Shown here in pieces: positions 21,128 to 31,909 of a stretch of 34,008 nucleotides of DNA. Below the pieces are notes generated by a model that saw nothing but the letters and a program-made list of their open reading frames with translations, had not been told where the DNA came from and searched no databases. The stretch lies in contig NMRA01000347.1 of assembly GCA_002633005.1 (NCBI GenBank), positions 1 to 34,008 of the forward strand, written 5' to 3'. The first letter of the stretch is position 1, and each line of letters starts with the position of its first letter. The translations under genes and the position numbers were made by a program. This stretch comes from Phoronis australis. Lineage: Eukaryota; Phoronida; Phoronidae.

Positions 21128-21690
21128 TAGAATATGATTCACTACCTATTGATGATTAAGATACAATATGAATTTTAGACTATTCATGATTAAGATGCGA
21201 TAGGATAGCTAAGATACCATATGATTCAGTTATCGTATTTATGATGAAGATACAGTATAATTCGTCAGCCTTTTGTTAAAATACAATATGATGCTCTAAG
21301 TGTTCATGATTACGATACGATATGATCTCTGGCTGTTTACCGTCATGATTGAGGTATGAAATTCTTTAGCTATTTATCAAAAATAAATTTGATTCACTAG
21401 CAATTCATGATTAAGATGTGATCAGGTTCACTAGCTATTTAACCGTATAATACACTATGATTGACTAGCTCACTTCATGATTAAGGTACCATTTGATTCA
21501 TTTCCTATTTATCAGTAAAACACAGTGTGTTTCACTAGCTATTCTTAATTAAGATGCAATAGGATTTACTACTTATTAGTGAAATACCATTTAAATCACT
21601 AGCTATTCAAGATTAAGATGCGATATGATTCACTAGTTATTCATCTCTAAAATATTATGTGATTCACTAGATATTCCTTATTGATACTGT
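21128..21690 (+). repeat. Diverged minisatellite of alternating 35-bp units
   Basis: About 16 degenerate units of 32-39 bp. Two unit types tend to alternate: one like TTCATGATTAAGATGCGATA followed by TGATTCACTAGCTA, and one like TTATCAGTAAAATACAATA followed by the same TGATTCACTAGCTA. This gives a higher-order period of about 69-70 bp. Units differ by many substitutions, so the array is old. There is no coding frame. Confidence 0.85.
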
Positions 21691-21764
21691 AACAGCACTT
21701 TAAGTTAAACCTCAAAACTGACTGGTTGATTGACACCCTAGATAAGCTTTGTTAGTGGTTCTAT

Positions 21765-21809
21765 AAGGCCCTTTCATATTGACCATCAACATTAGTATGA
21801 AAGGCCCTT
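21765..21809. repeat. Short hairpin
   Basis: AAGGCCCTTTCATA (21765-21778) and TATGAAAGGCCCTT (21796-21809) are near-perfect inverted copies. GAAAGGCCCTT also occurs in both 1.15-kb repeat copies (near 6078 and 7486), so it may be a shared mobile-element end. Confidence 0.5.
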
Positions 21810-22179
21810 TTAATGAGGCTTTGTAAACTCACAAACATTAGTCAAAACCAGCCAAGTTTCATTTAAGGTCACTTTCACAGTATGTAGTACCAGTAATTCT
21901 TCATTTTCCAGATATACCTTTACCTGAGTACACATCTTTTTGAATTAAGAGTAAGGTAACCGCTTTCGGTGTTTTTTGAGACATTGTTATTTTTTGGTTA
22001 TTACACTCATTAAATTTAATTTATTAAATTCCATTGCATCATACCGCCAATAATGTTCGAGGTACAAACCAACAACTTGTAATTCTTTTGAAATCAGACA
22101 ACTCTCTTCATCAAAGTAAAATGGTTTAGCACAATTCCCAAAACATTGCTTTTAATAGCTCACTTGCGAGTTTCTCGCT

Positions 22180-22215
22180 AGTCACTGTGACGTCACCGGA
22201 AAGGGGGCAAAACCC
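22180..22215. promoter_or_regulatory. CRE plus ETS composite site
   Basis: A perfect TGACGTCA (22188-22195) is followed directly by CCGGAAA, an ETS-type core. AACCCGCCATATT, a YY1-like core, lies about 20 bp further on. CRE, ETS and YY1 motifs at this spacing are typical of CpG-rich animal promoters. No TATA box or coding exon is tied to it. Confidence 0.4.
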
Positions 22216-22218
22216 GCC

Positions 22219-22519
22219 ATATTGCTCTTGTTTTGCCCCGAGTCTTTGCTACACACGCTAAAACTTACTGGAGTTCTTATNNNNNNNNNNNNNNNNNNNN
22301 NNNNNNNNNNNNNNNNNNNNNNNNNNNNNNNNNNNNNNNNNNNNNNNNNNNNNNNNNNNNNNNNNNNNNNNNNNNNNNNNNNNNNNNNNNNNNNNNNNNN
22401 NNNNNNNNNNNNNNNNNNNNNNNNNNNNNNNNNNNNNNNNNNNNNNNNNNNNNNNNNATATTGCTCTTGTTTTGCCCCGAGTCTTTGCTACACACGCTAA
22501 AACTTACTGGAGCTCTTAT
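22219..22519 (+). repeat. 62-bp direct repeat flanking an assembly gap
   Basis: The 62 bases before the gap (22219-22280) recur right after it (22458-22519) with one change (GAGTTC to GAGCTC). Between them are 177 undetermined bases (22281-22457). Either this is a tandem array the assembler could not cross, or the two contig ends overlap and the gap is artificial. Confidence 0.9.
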
Positions 22520-22839
22520 GGGGAATTTTACGCTTAAAACGTTAAAACAACATAAGATATGGTAGATGGGTCGTGGAATAACTGTGAATGGACGAAGAAA
22601 ATGTGAACTTGTTATGTTGTGCGAAGCTGTGAACGGACAGAAATTGGAACTTAACCCGCTCTAGGCCTGAATGGCGCAGGCATACAGGGGCGATAGTGTA
22701 ACCCCGTAAAAAGATATTCAAATGAAACATGCATATGTGCACATGAAGTTATAATTAACACATACCCTGACTCTGGACACAATTTAGTCAACAAATAACT
22801 TGAGCATATTCATGAAAACCTCACGGTTCTCTCGAGTTT

Positions 22840-23100
22840 CTCTCACTAGCCGCCATTTTGAGGAAGTTACGTGAAATCACGCCTGTTGACGAACAAAAAG
22901 TCCAAGGGACACAAATCTTACAAATTTCACTTGATATTTTCTCATGCTATTTTGCAAGTGTCACGCGCCAGGTCACGCGCCAGATCTCGCGCTTCGCTCA
23001 GTCTCGCGCTAGCCTTTGCCTCATACTCACCTGACTCAGTTGAACTACTTGATTGTGGTAATCGCGCGCGCGGACAAAGTTAACAGTAACCACAAAGTGG
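22840..23100. promoter_or_regulatory. CpG-rich patch with YY1- and ETS-like motifs
   Basis: AGCCGCCATTTTG (22848-22860) matches the YY1 site in reverse. It is followed by GAGGAAGTTACGTGA, an ETS core next to a half-CRE. Then come TCACGCGCCAG twice (22961, 22973) and several TCTCGCGCT blocks. CpG is common here but rare in the surrounding sequence. The overlapping ORF (22871-23083) reads RARSRARSRA from the short repeats and is not supported as a gene. This is a candidate promoter with undecided direction. Confidence 0.4.
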
Positions 23101-23473
23101 AGTTGGAATTCTTCGCCTAAGTCACCTGAATTCCCGTATATATGCTTCATCGAAGATATGCTTAGAAGCAGAAAGAGTCACTGAAGAAAGTAAGAGCCTT
23201 TTAGGTGCTAATTATAGGTGTAGAATGTATTTTCGACGAGGTGAAAACTTTACCAGTGAGCGGATTTCGCCTACCGCCCGTTTAAAATACACGGGACGAA
23301 ATTAGTACTGAACGCGATAGAACGTATTGTAGTGCGAATCTGAAGTTCATTTGCCATAACAGCAATGCTTTCGGGACATTTTTCGAACTTAACGGCTAAA
23401 AACTCGAAGACAATAACAGAATACACTCTGCTACAGTATTGGGCAAATGACCAAACGACAAGCTTTTGCTCCA

Positions 23474-23490
23474 CTTCCCGTGACGTCACA
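23474..23490. promoter_or_regulatory. CRE site with adjacent ETS core
   Basis: ACTTCCCG is followed at once by TGACGTCA (23481-23488). This is the same motif pair as at 22188 in mirror order, about 1.3 kb away. Confidence 0.35.
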
Positions 23491-23700
23491 GTTAAGTCTC
23501 ACATAATCTCGCGTTATTGTTATAAACTCGCAAAAGGCCTATTCACTTTATACCGTTTGCATTTGTCTTTTTATTGAATATATTTGGTAACGTTGTGTAC
23601 TTTATGTTTACACATCATCCAAACAAAGTTGCACATCATCCTGTTGAGCTCAGCTCTAAAACGAGAATCACACTAGACCTTTTCATGTCATAAAACCTAT

Positions 23701-25277
23701 TACCATAAACTCGCAGGTTAATGCACATGCCTGGGTAATTCACCCGTCCCCGACTTTTTGTGTCAATTTTTGGTTTAAGTGCCCACTGCTTGGGTAATTG
23801 CCCTTCCTTACTTTGTGGAAATTTTCAAGTAAGCACACCTCTCAGGTAATCGCCCATCCCCAACTTATTGCTTACAGAACTGGAGCTTGAACTCATGATT
23901 TTGTTCATAGTGTCGCCTCTGGCTCAGACTTCTGTGTTTCCGGAAACACAGCGTGCTTTCACCTGCATACTATTGTCTCGAAAAGTACGTTTTTCAGCTG
24001 GAATTGGTGGAATAACTCAAACGCTGCAAATATCTTTTTTAAACTTATCAACTGATCTTTAATATTAAACTAATAAAATAGGCCTATTGTGTAGATTTTT
24101 ATAGAAGTTGTGCTAGTCTACCGCGAGGTTAAGTATCTTTCATACGTTAAATGTGAATGCCCTCTTGTGACGAAGTGGCGTAATTTTTTACGACAAGCAT
24201 AAATTGATATTCATATTTAACCCAATGAATGTCCTCCCATTCCTGGAACCACGATTGTCTAATGAATCATGTGCTCCAAACACGCACCTAAGGTGAATTT
24301 TTTAAATTTACCGATTAAGTTACCAATTTGACACCCTGACTTTGGAAAAAATAATTACCACTTACAACTCTTCATTACCACCACCCTGGTATTCTGGCGG
24401 TTGGTAAAAGAAAAAAAATGTTAACCCCCCCCCNGGGATCCCGACAGAAGCTTACTAGCGACGATTGAAGCATGACAGTGGGCGCAAAATTAGGCATACA
24501 ACGCCCTGGTCGTCACCGAAGTGGGTTTGTCTAGGTGACGAGTTTTCGAATTACCTAGTCTAAACTTTTTGTATCAGGCACCATTTCTTTTGTTTTCTCG
24601 AGTTTTTTGAGACATTGCCATGTATTTTCAGATGGAACACATAATTTTGCTAGATTTTCTTCTTCTTGGTTGACCTAGATTTGAATTGACCAATTAATCA
24701 AGCCCCCTTCCATTGCAATTGCAGGCGCAATTTTGATAGATTTATCTCTAGGATCAACCCAGATTTGAATTGAGCAATTATTCACACCTCCTCTCGCAAT
24801 TGTAAACGGTTTGTGTCAACCTGAAACAAATCGTCCGTGTTTTTAATCCGCTAAAGAAACGAAATGTAGTCCCATTCACTGATCTTAAACAGTACTTGCT
24901 GATACGGTAAGTGGACTGTCATTCGAGTTTAATAAAGCTCCGTGGTACGACATTTTGCAGCGCTCTGACATATTTGAAAACATCTGAGACTATAGCAATT
25001 CTCGTGAAATCAAGTTTTCAAAGTTGAAATCCTGTTTCTGTTTGGGTCGTGAGAAACTGTGGTTGTCGGGTGCCGCTGTGTGACTGAACTGACATAAGTT
25101 CCGTACTCGAGTAAGCACCCCACGAGATTGCCAAGTTCGGCTAAAACTTGGACGTAAGCACCTGTCCCGACTTTTTGCCAATCTTTCTGTTTAAGCGCCC
25201 TCTGCTTGGGTTATCGCACACCCCCTGTCTCAGGGTTTCCAAATTTAAGCGCCCAGGGTTTTAACCCGTGAGTTTAC
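23701..25277 (+). mobile_element. Probable 1.58-kb non-autonomous DNA transposon of the GCGCTTAAC family
   Basis: The left end (23701-23866) starts TACCATAAACTCGCAGGTTAA and carries the array blocks GTTTAAGTGCCCACTGCTTG and CGCCCATCCCCAACTT seen at 1619-1784 and 33299-33462. The right end (about 25110-25277) holds GTTTAAGCGCCCTCTGCTTG and CTGTCCCGACTTTTTGCCAA blocks and finishes TTAACCCGTGAGTTTACA, the inverted copy of the left edge (13 of 16 bases). The arrays inside the two ends run in the same direction although the outermost edges are inverted. The interior has no supportable transposase frame and includes a 20-bp palindrome and an undetermined base at 24434. Confidence 0.65.
23932..23951. 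repeat. Perfect 20-bp palindrome
   Basis: CTGTGTTTCCGGAAACACAG equals its own reverse complement. It lies 66 bp inside the left array of the transposon at 23701 and could be a protein-binding site or a relic of element structure. Confidence 0.9.
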
Positions 25278-25279
25278 AA

Positions 25280-26800
25280 TATATTATTTGTTACTGTGTT
25301 AGGAGTCCGTTTCCATTGTCGTACATATATGCATATATTGAAACCATCAACTACTTTGGAGAAAGCTTCAGAGTTTGTGTTGGTCATCCCTAAAGTTAAG
25401 GAAATTCGAAAATGTCTCATGTCCGCATTACCCGTGACTTGAGTAGCTGTCTCATTCAACAATTGAAGATTAGACGAGCATGTTATTGTTTCTAAACCCC
25501 AAAGCACTTCAATTAAGAGCCCAACATTGAAATGCAAATTTATTGCATCAAACTTTATTATTTTCACGTTTGACTTTGTTTCAAAACAAACTCACGACAA
25601 GCAGAAAAATCCAACTCATTACTGTATTATACTTATGTGTAGTTTATGATGGTGCACTTAATTACCCTTTAATTTCATTAACACTTCAGATGTGTCTACA
25701 ATAATGAACATGGACAGGGCTCATTATTTAGTCATGCCATGCACAAGTTATCTAATACCAAGGTCAGGCACCTGAACATTTGCATGCTCAGGCAGTTATT
25801 GGGTGCTGTGCTTTTGAGTGTGCAGCTCAAAAAATATGAGCAGAGCAGTTTAAAATTTAGAGTTTACAACCTACGGAAATCACTGTTTTGATCATTTTTC
25901 TGGCATTTTTATGCTCAAGTTGTTGTTAGTGTGCTCTCAAAATGATCTAAACGCTCAAATCTTTAGGTTGGTGCAAGTGTGCGCACTCACATAACTGATT
26001 GTGCGCACAACTGTTTGGTTGCCTAGAATACAAAACACACAGTTGTCGCAGTTGCATCGTACGGAACATCAGATAAGTAATTGTCTGATCAACTATTGAT
26101 CAATACTCAGTGTATAGATAACTCATCAAGCGCTAATTTCCTTCATTGTTCGTTATGACTGAATGTGTCGCCGTGGTACTGAAGCATCAAGCAGTCCCAG
26201 TTTGTCTGTAACTCTCTGTAGAATCAACACTGATTTGGATTCTCTCTGGGGATACCTAGGAGTAAAATTGCTGACATCTGCATGGAAACTTGAGGCAATG
26301 GCTCTCCATTAATGGGTAATTTGAGATAATTTTAACTGGAGTGTTTTCAATTGTTAGGTAAGCAGTAAGGATTATGACTGGGGTATGGTATTTTTGAATG
26401 CAACTGAACCATTGATATGTAATAACTACCTTAGGTATTGAAGGTATTCCTCAGGTAGGACTTTTAGATCACAGTAAAATCTAACCAATTTAGGACGTAA
26501 TATAGGGGACATGTGAGTTTTATTTTATCATTTAAATAAGGAAATTTTGGCATTTATTTCAGTACAATGTTAGTGAGGTTTTCTGCACTCTGGTCAATAT
26601 GTTTAGCATTTGATTGATACATTTAGTACATGTTATTGTTAGCAGGCGCAGATTTTTCTGTTGGATATTCTTAAGATATTGTTTACTAGGTACCATAATT
26701 AAATCTTTAAGTCCGTCGTCTTGCAGCTAGTTGGTGAATTGTAAATTTAGGATCATGTAAAAATTTGTGAGGTATGAGCTTTATTCCCATTTTTTCAGAT
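25280..26800. other. Unassigned non-coding stretch
   Basis: No exon with both splice sites in an open frame was found. Minus-strand open stretch 25274-25567 has no recognised features. Confidence 0.45.
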
Positions 26801-26802
26801 AT

Positions 26803-26856
26803 CAGTTCAATCAGTTCAATCAATTCAATCAGTTCAATCAGTTCAATCAGTTCAAT
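26803..26856 (+). repeat. 9-bp tandem repeat before a splice acceptor
   Basis: CAGTTCAAT is repeated six times (one unit CAATTCAAT). It sits between two possible acceptors (TTTTTTCAG ending at 26798 and TTTTATTTTCCTGTAG ending at 26875). If the first acceptor is used, the repeat is translated in a frame that ends at a TAG near 27046 as Gln-Phe-Asn repeats; if the second, it is intronic. Confidence 0.95.
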
Positions 26857-26875
26857 CAGTTTTATTTTCCTGTAG

Positions 26876-27126
26876 AGCAAGTTTCACAATGTTGCTCTGT
26901 TCATGTTGACATTCGAAGAATTTGTTCAATTTCCTTTACATCTGACAGCTATGTCAAATCTGTGGTTCTTCCATCGCCCAATGGTGCACCACGACAGAGG
27001 TCAAAGGTCACAAGTCACCAGTCACCTGATGCCAAGTCATCCCAGTAGCCGACAGCACTCTCCACGATCCTCGGCCTACCATGGCTTCCTTGCGGAGAGT
27101 TTGGACCATATTCCTCCTCCGCCAAA
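26876..27126 (+). CDS. Candidate 251-bp internal exon, proline/serine-rich end
   Basis: A strong polypyrimidine tract and TAG end at 26875, and AAA|GTAAGA gives a strong donor at 27127. One frame is open for the whole 251 bp: it starts SKFHNVALFMLTFEEFV, passes through a His/Ser/Arg-rich part (SHPSSRQHSPRSSAYHG) and ends ESLDHIPPPP. It leaves two bases, and the candidate terminal exon at 30231 completes the codon as Lys. If unspliced, a TAA follows directly after HIPPPPK. The composition looks like a disordered C-terminal tail of a signalling or scaffold protein; I recognise no family. Another frame is open to 27048 (VHVDIRRICSISFTSDSYVK) but lacks a matching donor. Confidence 0.4.
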
Positions 27127-27130
27127 GTAA

Positions 27131-30100
27131 GACTCTGAAAATGGTTGGAAGGTCAGATGTCATGCGCTGAGTGTTTGCTTGAATGACACAGTACAACTTG
27201 GCCAAAATGGTATCACTTGCTATTATCACTGTAGGCCATGTCAGTCCATGGTATCATTGAAAAGGGAAACAAACATGTTGATTCATTTGGGGATTCGAAC
27301 ATGCCGTCAGACTCGTCTCTTTGGCGTGAAATAGTCCAATAAGCTAAGACCAGCATTCAGACTAGGTAAGCTTGTTACTCTGGACGGCTTTTCAGTATGA
27401 ATATGTGAATTTGTGTTGTAAAGCAGTAGATTGTTGGCACTGTCCAATGTTGTTACATGCCCATTGTGTGCACGGTGGTGTTACGTGGTTTGTATTCCAT
27501 TTTTGTATCACCTCCTAGTAGATCACAATATACTTGTGCACTGTGAAGTCTTAACTAGTGGCTGCTAAAAGTGGGCCATTTTTATTGTTTCCACTGTATT
27601 TTCAAAATAAAATCATGTTGTCTGGTGCCGCTAGTGCAACTGAACTTCAAAGTAATGTAAAGCATTCATTGGAAAGTGGATTGAAATTATTAAAGTACGG
27701 AAATAAATTTCACTTGTCTGGTAGATTTTGTGCTATACAGGAATATTTTATTCCAATCACTCTCCAGTTCTAATATAAAGTTGATGTCTGTCAAGAAAAT
27801 TTTAAAACATTACACTGGCCTAATTTTTCAATTTTTTTACAATTTAACCTGAAGGTAAATAGTAATAACTGTCCCCCCCAGAAGCATTCCATTTGTGTTG
27901 CAGTCGTTTACATTGCTCTTGTGTTGATATGAGTACAACTGCATATTAGTCAAAGAAAGAATTGAATAAATTTCACCAAAAAGAGACTTAATGAGATTCA
28001 TACATGAAGTATGGTCGTTTCCTTGTTGTCATTGCCATTGTCTGTTATTATCATCATCTTTATCAACAGTATCACTCATCCTCACCCTTGTCAACATTGT
28101 CCCCATAGTTATCCAACCTTTATAAATGCCAGACTGCATTGTGCTGATAATTAGCAGTTTTATTGATCTCTATAAGTGTGTGTAAGTTGGGTTTATCATG
28201 CATATATGTTTGATTTTCCTTTATAAATGTGTCTGTGATACATAGTCTGGAGAGACTATGAGTGGCAACGAGTCAAGGTAATAAATAAAATTGATTTATT
28301 TAATGAAAGTCATCTGAGGAGCAACACTTAGGGAAATGAAAAGAAAAACTTGGAATTGAAGAACACTTAGGACCGCAGCCCTAAGCCTATGTGTGGCACC
28401 ACCATATAATACTCTAAATGATTGATAAATTGAAAGTGCTTTGAGTACTCAGTAAAACAGCAGTAATCAAATCAGAATACCTTGAATAACTTAGGATATG
28501 TAAGTGGTAGGGAAAATCAAATGGCACACTTCAGATAGCTCTTGAGGAGGTCTGTTTATAAACTAAATTTCAGAAGATTCTTTGTTCATATTTTGGGGGT
28601 CGTCATCAAAATGTAAAGGCAGGATCAGTCACAAATTTACAGTTGATATTTGCTCTTTTTGCCAATTTCTTCATGTACCAGCTCAGCAACTCTCAATGTA
28701 GATTACAAGTTTGCCAAGTTTACATTGATGATACGCCTATGTAATTATCAGGATATGAGAACCTGACCTTGCTTGGCTTGGGAAGAGTGCTGGACACATC
28801 TGTTGCATTGTGGGTAAAAACCTTGGAATGAGAGTGGTGCTGTGGTATTTTAGGCGGGCCTATGTATTCCAAGGGTGGCAAATGCTAGGTCCACACGAGT
28901 GGTTAAAGTCATTTGTTGTTTCACAGACAGACAGGCGAGCTGTCTTCGAAGTTGTCATTTTCGCCTGCAGTTTGTTTTCTTGACAACCAGTGTCGCTTTT
29001 AAACAAAAGCATTGAAATATTCACTATCATTCATAAATTTATTAATGCAACAACAAATAAAGCTCTCTTACCCCTTTGTGTGCGTGTCCCTTGAGTAAGC
29101 GGTTTGGTTACACAAGTGTTTGTTAGCTAAGGGGTAACACAGACCGTTAGCGAATCACTAGCTAAGGTGACATTTGTATGCGTTCGCATTCTGACACATT
29201 CTGAGATTGTTGATACTAGTGTTTTAGTCAGTTTGTGAACGGGATATGAGAACCTCATGGAAAGGTGCATTCTATTTCTGTGTTAAACAGCTTAACAGAA
29301 AAATTAATAAAAAAAACTGGGCGACATTTATATTTTTCCCACTTCTTAAAATTTCGCCAGTTTAGGGCACATATGGAGGATATGCAAGGGAACGTGTATT
29401 TGCTCATATATAGAGTTCCAGAACGTTACTTTGCCATGTCTATGTTCTGAATTGTAGCTATCAATAGAAACCATTTTGAAAAAATGTTGACATTCACAAC
29501 AACATTAGAAGTTGACAAATGAAAAAAAAGAATTTTTGCTTTACTTTCTTTCCTGAAAGGAGTGAAATTCTATTGCAGGTAACTCTTGGACAGGAAAGAA
29601 GGAGATAAAATTTGTTCGTTTCAATTCAGACTGCTGCACAAAAGCAGTTTTCAGATTTTAACCAATTCAACCAGCGTGGCGAGTGGCGACTCCTTAAGGA
29701 TTGTAAAACAAAAAGAGACTTTACACAACTGAATATTCACAAACTGGTAACTATGGATATGAGCTTTCTCAACAAATTAAGATAATTACAGGAACTACTT
29801 TCCAATTTCACAGCAGTGATTACAAAGAGTCTTGGTCGCCTATGGTTCTAATCAAGTTATTGCGCAACTTCATTTTCTAATGCAAATTAGTCTGGCAATC
29901 TTAAAAGCTCTGGAGTTTGCCGTGGCTACTTGATACTTGCGCCATCTTTTGGAGAATTTTATCTGTAACAAAAAATGTCAATACACAGTGTTTTGATAAG
30001 AGACATGACAAATTTTCATGACATTTATAAATTGTGCCAATTTTGTGAACACCTTTGATTGGCACTAGGTTTTCTAGTGATTAATGAGGCACACAGTGTT

Positions 30101-30230
30101 GGCTTATGTAGTAAACAGTTAATGAGGGATTTTTCTTTTACATTTGATTTGCTGTTCAGTTGTTTATTCATTTCCTTCACTGCTTAGTACCTTACTTTGA
30201 TGACTCTGTCTTCTATTTTCTGTTATATAG
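27131..30230. other. Probable intron or intergenic sequence
   Basis: About 3.1 kb without a supportable gene. It would be an intron if the exons at 26876 and 30231 belong together. A small inverted pair TTCTTTCCTG/CAGGAAAGAA lies at 29546-29600. Small ORFs (27558-27773, 29265-29450) show no family features. Confidence 0.4.
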
Positions 30231-30264
30231 GTTGGACCTCCTGGTGATGTCTAGTCTTAGCTAA
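30231..30264 (+). CDS. Candidate terminal coding exon
   Basis: A T-rich tract (TCTTCTATTTTCTGTTATATAG, AG at 30229-30230) precedes GTTGGACC. Spliced from 27126, the joined frame adds K-LDLLVMSSLS and stops at TAA (30262-30264). Another phase would give VGPPGDV and a TAG. The phase match and acceptor give weak support for a C-terminal exon. Confidence 0.25.
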
Positions 30265-30811
30265 ACTTTACCTTTTTAACAGTCAGAGCAGCTGTAATCC
30301 ACGTAATTGAGAGAATACCTAGAAGCTGATTCTGTTGAAACTGTTTAGAGGAGGGGATATCGGCTAAGTTAAGCAGTCTCTAGGAATTCATTTGCTAAGG
30401 ACTGGTTTCTGTTCCAGAGCGCACATAATTTATGTCAGCATCCTGAAGGAAATTTAATTTATCCAGGCTCCAGGAAATCTATACTGACATCTTTAGAATT
30501 GACTGGTATGAAGATAATGGCCTGGGTGCTTGTGGTCATTAATTCTCAATAATTGCGAATCTGTTCATTTATCCCAGTTTAAGAGTTGATCTTATGAATG
30601 CTGCAAACTATGTTATGCTGGTCTTGAATGAGCAGCAGTGTCTGTTGTGTGCGATATTGATGTGGGGAGTACTCAGTTGGTGCTACAGACAGTACTAAGT
30701 CACAAGTGGTGTCTTCGGTTTCTCTGAGTCTTGTTCATTATTCGCAACATAGAATTCCCCAGGAACGTTGGACATTGTAGTATTACTGACCTGAAGTTTT
30801 ATTGCTACAGC

Positions 30812-30884
30812 TGTGTGAATCGGCGCATTGCGCTTGAGATGACAATATGGCAGAATTCAACTATAACGATTATCGCTATCAGCC
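30812..30884 (+). CDS. Candidate exon with a start codon
   Basis: TTTTATTGCTACAG precedes the block and GCC|GTGAGT, a textbook donor, follows (30885). The ATG at 30847 (context AATATGG) has an in-frame TGA at 30835 upstream, so it is the first codon of its frame. It gives MAEFNYNDYRYQ plus two bases. The peptide is rich in Tyr, Asn and Asp. With an acceptor in front it would be the second exon of a transcript with a non-coding first exon. The partner exon downstream was not found: the candidate at 31411 is out of phase. Gene identity unknown. Confidence 0.4.
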
Positions 30885-31154
30885 GTGAGTATAATACAAG
30901 GTTTTATTGATTTCATGTTGATGTATTTCAATATAAAATATTATTTATTCGCTGGGCGAATACTGGTGGAACTTTTTTGACTGAATGAAATCAGTAGACC
31001 TTAACAGCTTAGACTACTGTGCTCTAAATTGGTTGGTTTTTTTGAGGTGTTTCTCGAATGTCTTAGCTTCACTGGTATGTTTTAAGGTCAATTTTGACTT
31101 ACCTCAATGAAATTTTGTTATTTTGAGAATGAGTTTGATGCCTGTTTGATTTAG

Positions 31155-31185
31155 TCAATGAGCTATACCTGGTATAGCTCATTGA
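31155..31185. repeat. Perfect 15-bp inverted repeat with 1-nt centre
   Basis: TCAATGAGCTATACC, then T, then GGTATAGCTCATTGA. It could be a cruciform-type or dyad protein-binding site. No neighbouring gene explains it. Confidence 0.95.
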
Positions 31186-31410
31186 TTCAGTTAAGAAAAT
31201 ACTGGTTCTTGAGCTGAGAGACTTCTTTTAAGTAACTGGCCATGAAGTTTTGATAAAACATTAATATGACAATTTGATCATTGGTGGTGAGTACTGCCAG
31301 GCTTTGTGAAACATTGTGAATGTCTGCAGGTACACATGCTTGCTAGTCATGTGAACAAGGAAATGTCAGTTTGGAGAAGGCTTTTCAACATTTTCTGTTA
31401 TCTTTTGAAC

Positions 31411-31482
31411 AGGTGGAAATGAACATGATAAGTAGTCAGAGCAGTAACATGCCCTGTGCATTCTGTTTATTGAGTCAAAAGG
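31411..31482 (+). CDS. Weak exon candidate
   Basis: CTTTTGAACAG precedes it and CAAAAG|GTAGAT follows. One frame contains NMPCAFCLLSQK and stays open for some distance beyond the donor. It does not splice in phase from 30884 (a TGA would result). It is not recognised and could be chance. Confidence 0.12.
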
Positions 31483-31909
31483 TAGATTTTCGCCTTCAAA
31501 AACTCTACTTGAGGATGGTCCATCTGACTTGTTACAAGTGTTAGACAGCGCGGCCGCGTTCAAATCCAGGCTGACAATAAATTATTGCACTAAGGTGTCT
31601 CCTACGCTTCTGAACTCAGTCTTACTAGTGAATCTGTGCAAGGAAGTGCATCTAGTGTCAGAACCTAATGCGAGAACGGTTTTTGGGGATTTGCTAAAAA
31701 ATTACAGATTTGAATATACACCTTGTTCAATTAATGAAGTCTATGAGTCCTAGATTACTTTGTTTAACGATAATTGTCTTGAAACATTGTGTGTATTCAA
31801 TTGTGTGCGTGTGAGTGTTAGTACGAAAGAGTCTGTGCATGAATGGACCCTTCGTTTTCTTTGTATGTGTTGTGTTAACCAATCAGATTGTTTCCAAGTG
31901 GGCATCGTG

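Noticed and set aside
22222-22565. ORFs spanning the N gap
   Set aside because: Most residues are undetermined; the frames exist only because Ns contain no stops.
22871-23083. ORF with Arg-Ser repeats resembling an SR protein
   Set aside because: The RARSRARSRA run comes from short CACGCGCCAG/TCTCGCGCT DNA repeats and the frame has no other support.
31540-31570. GTTCAAATCC resembling a tRNA T-loop
   Set aside because: The flanking bases do not form a T-stem and no acceptor, D or anticodon stems fit.
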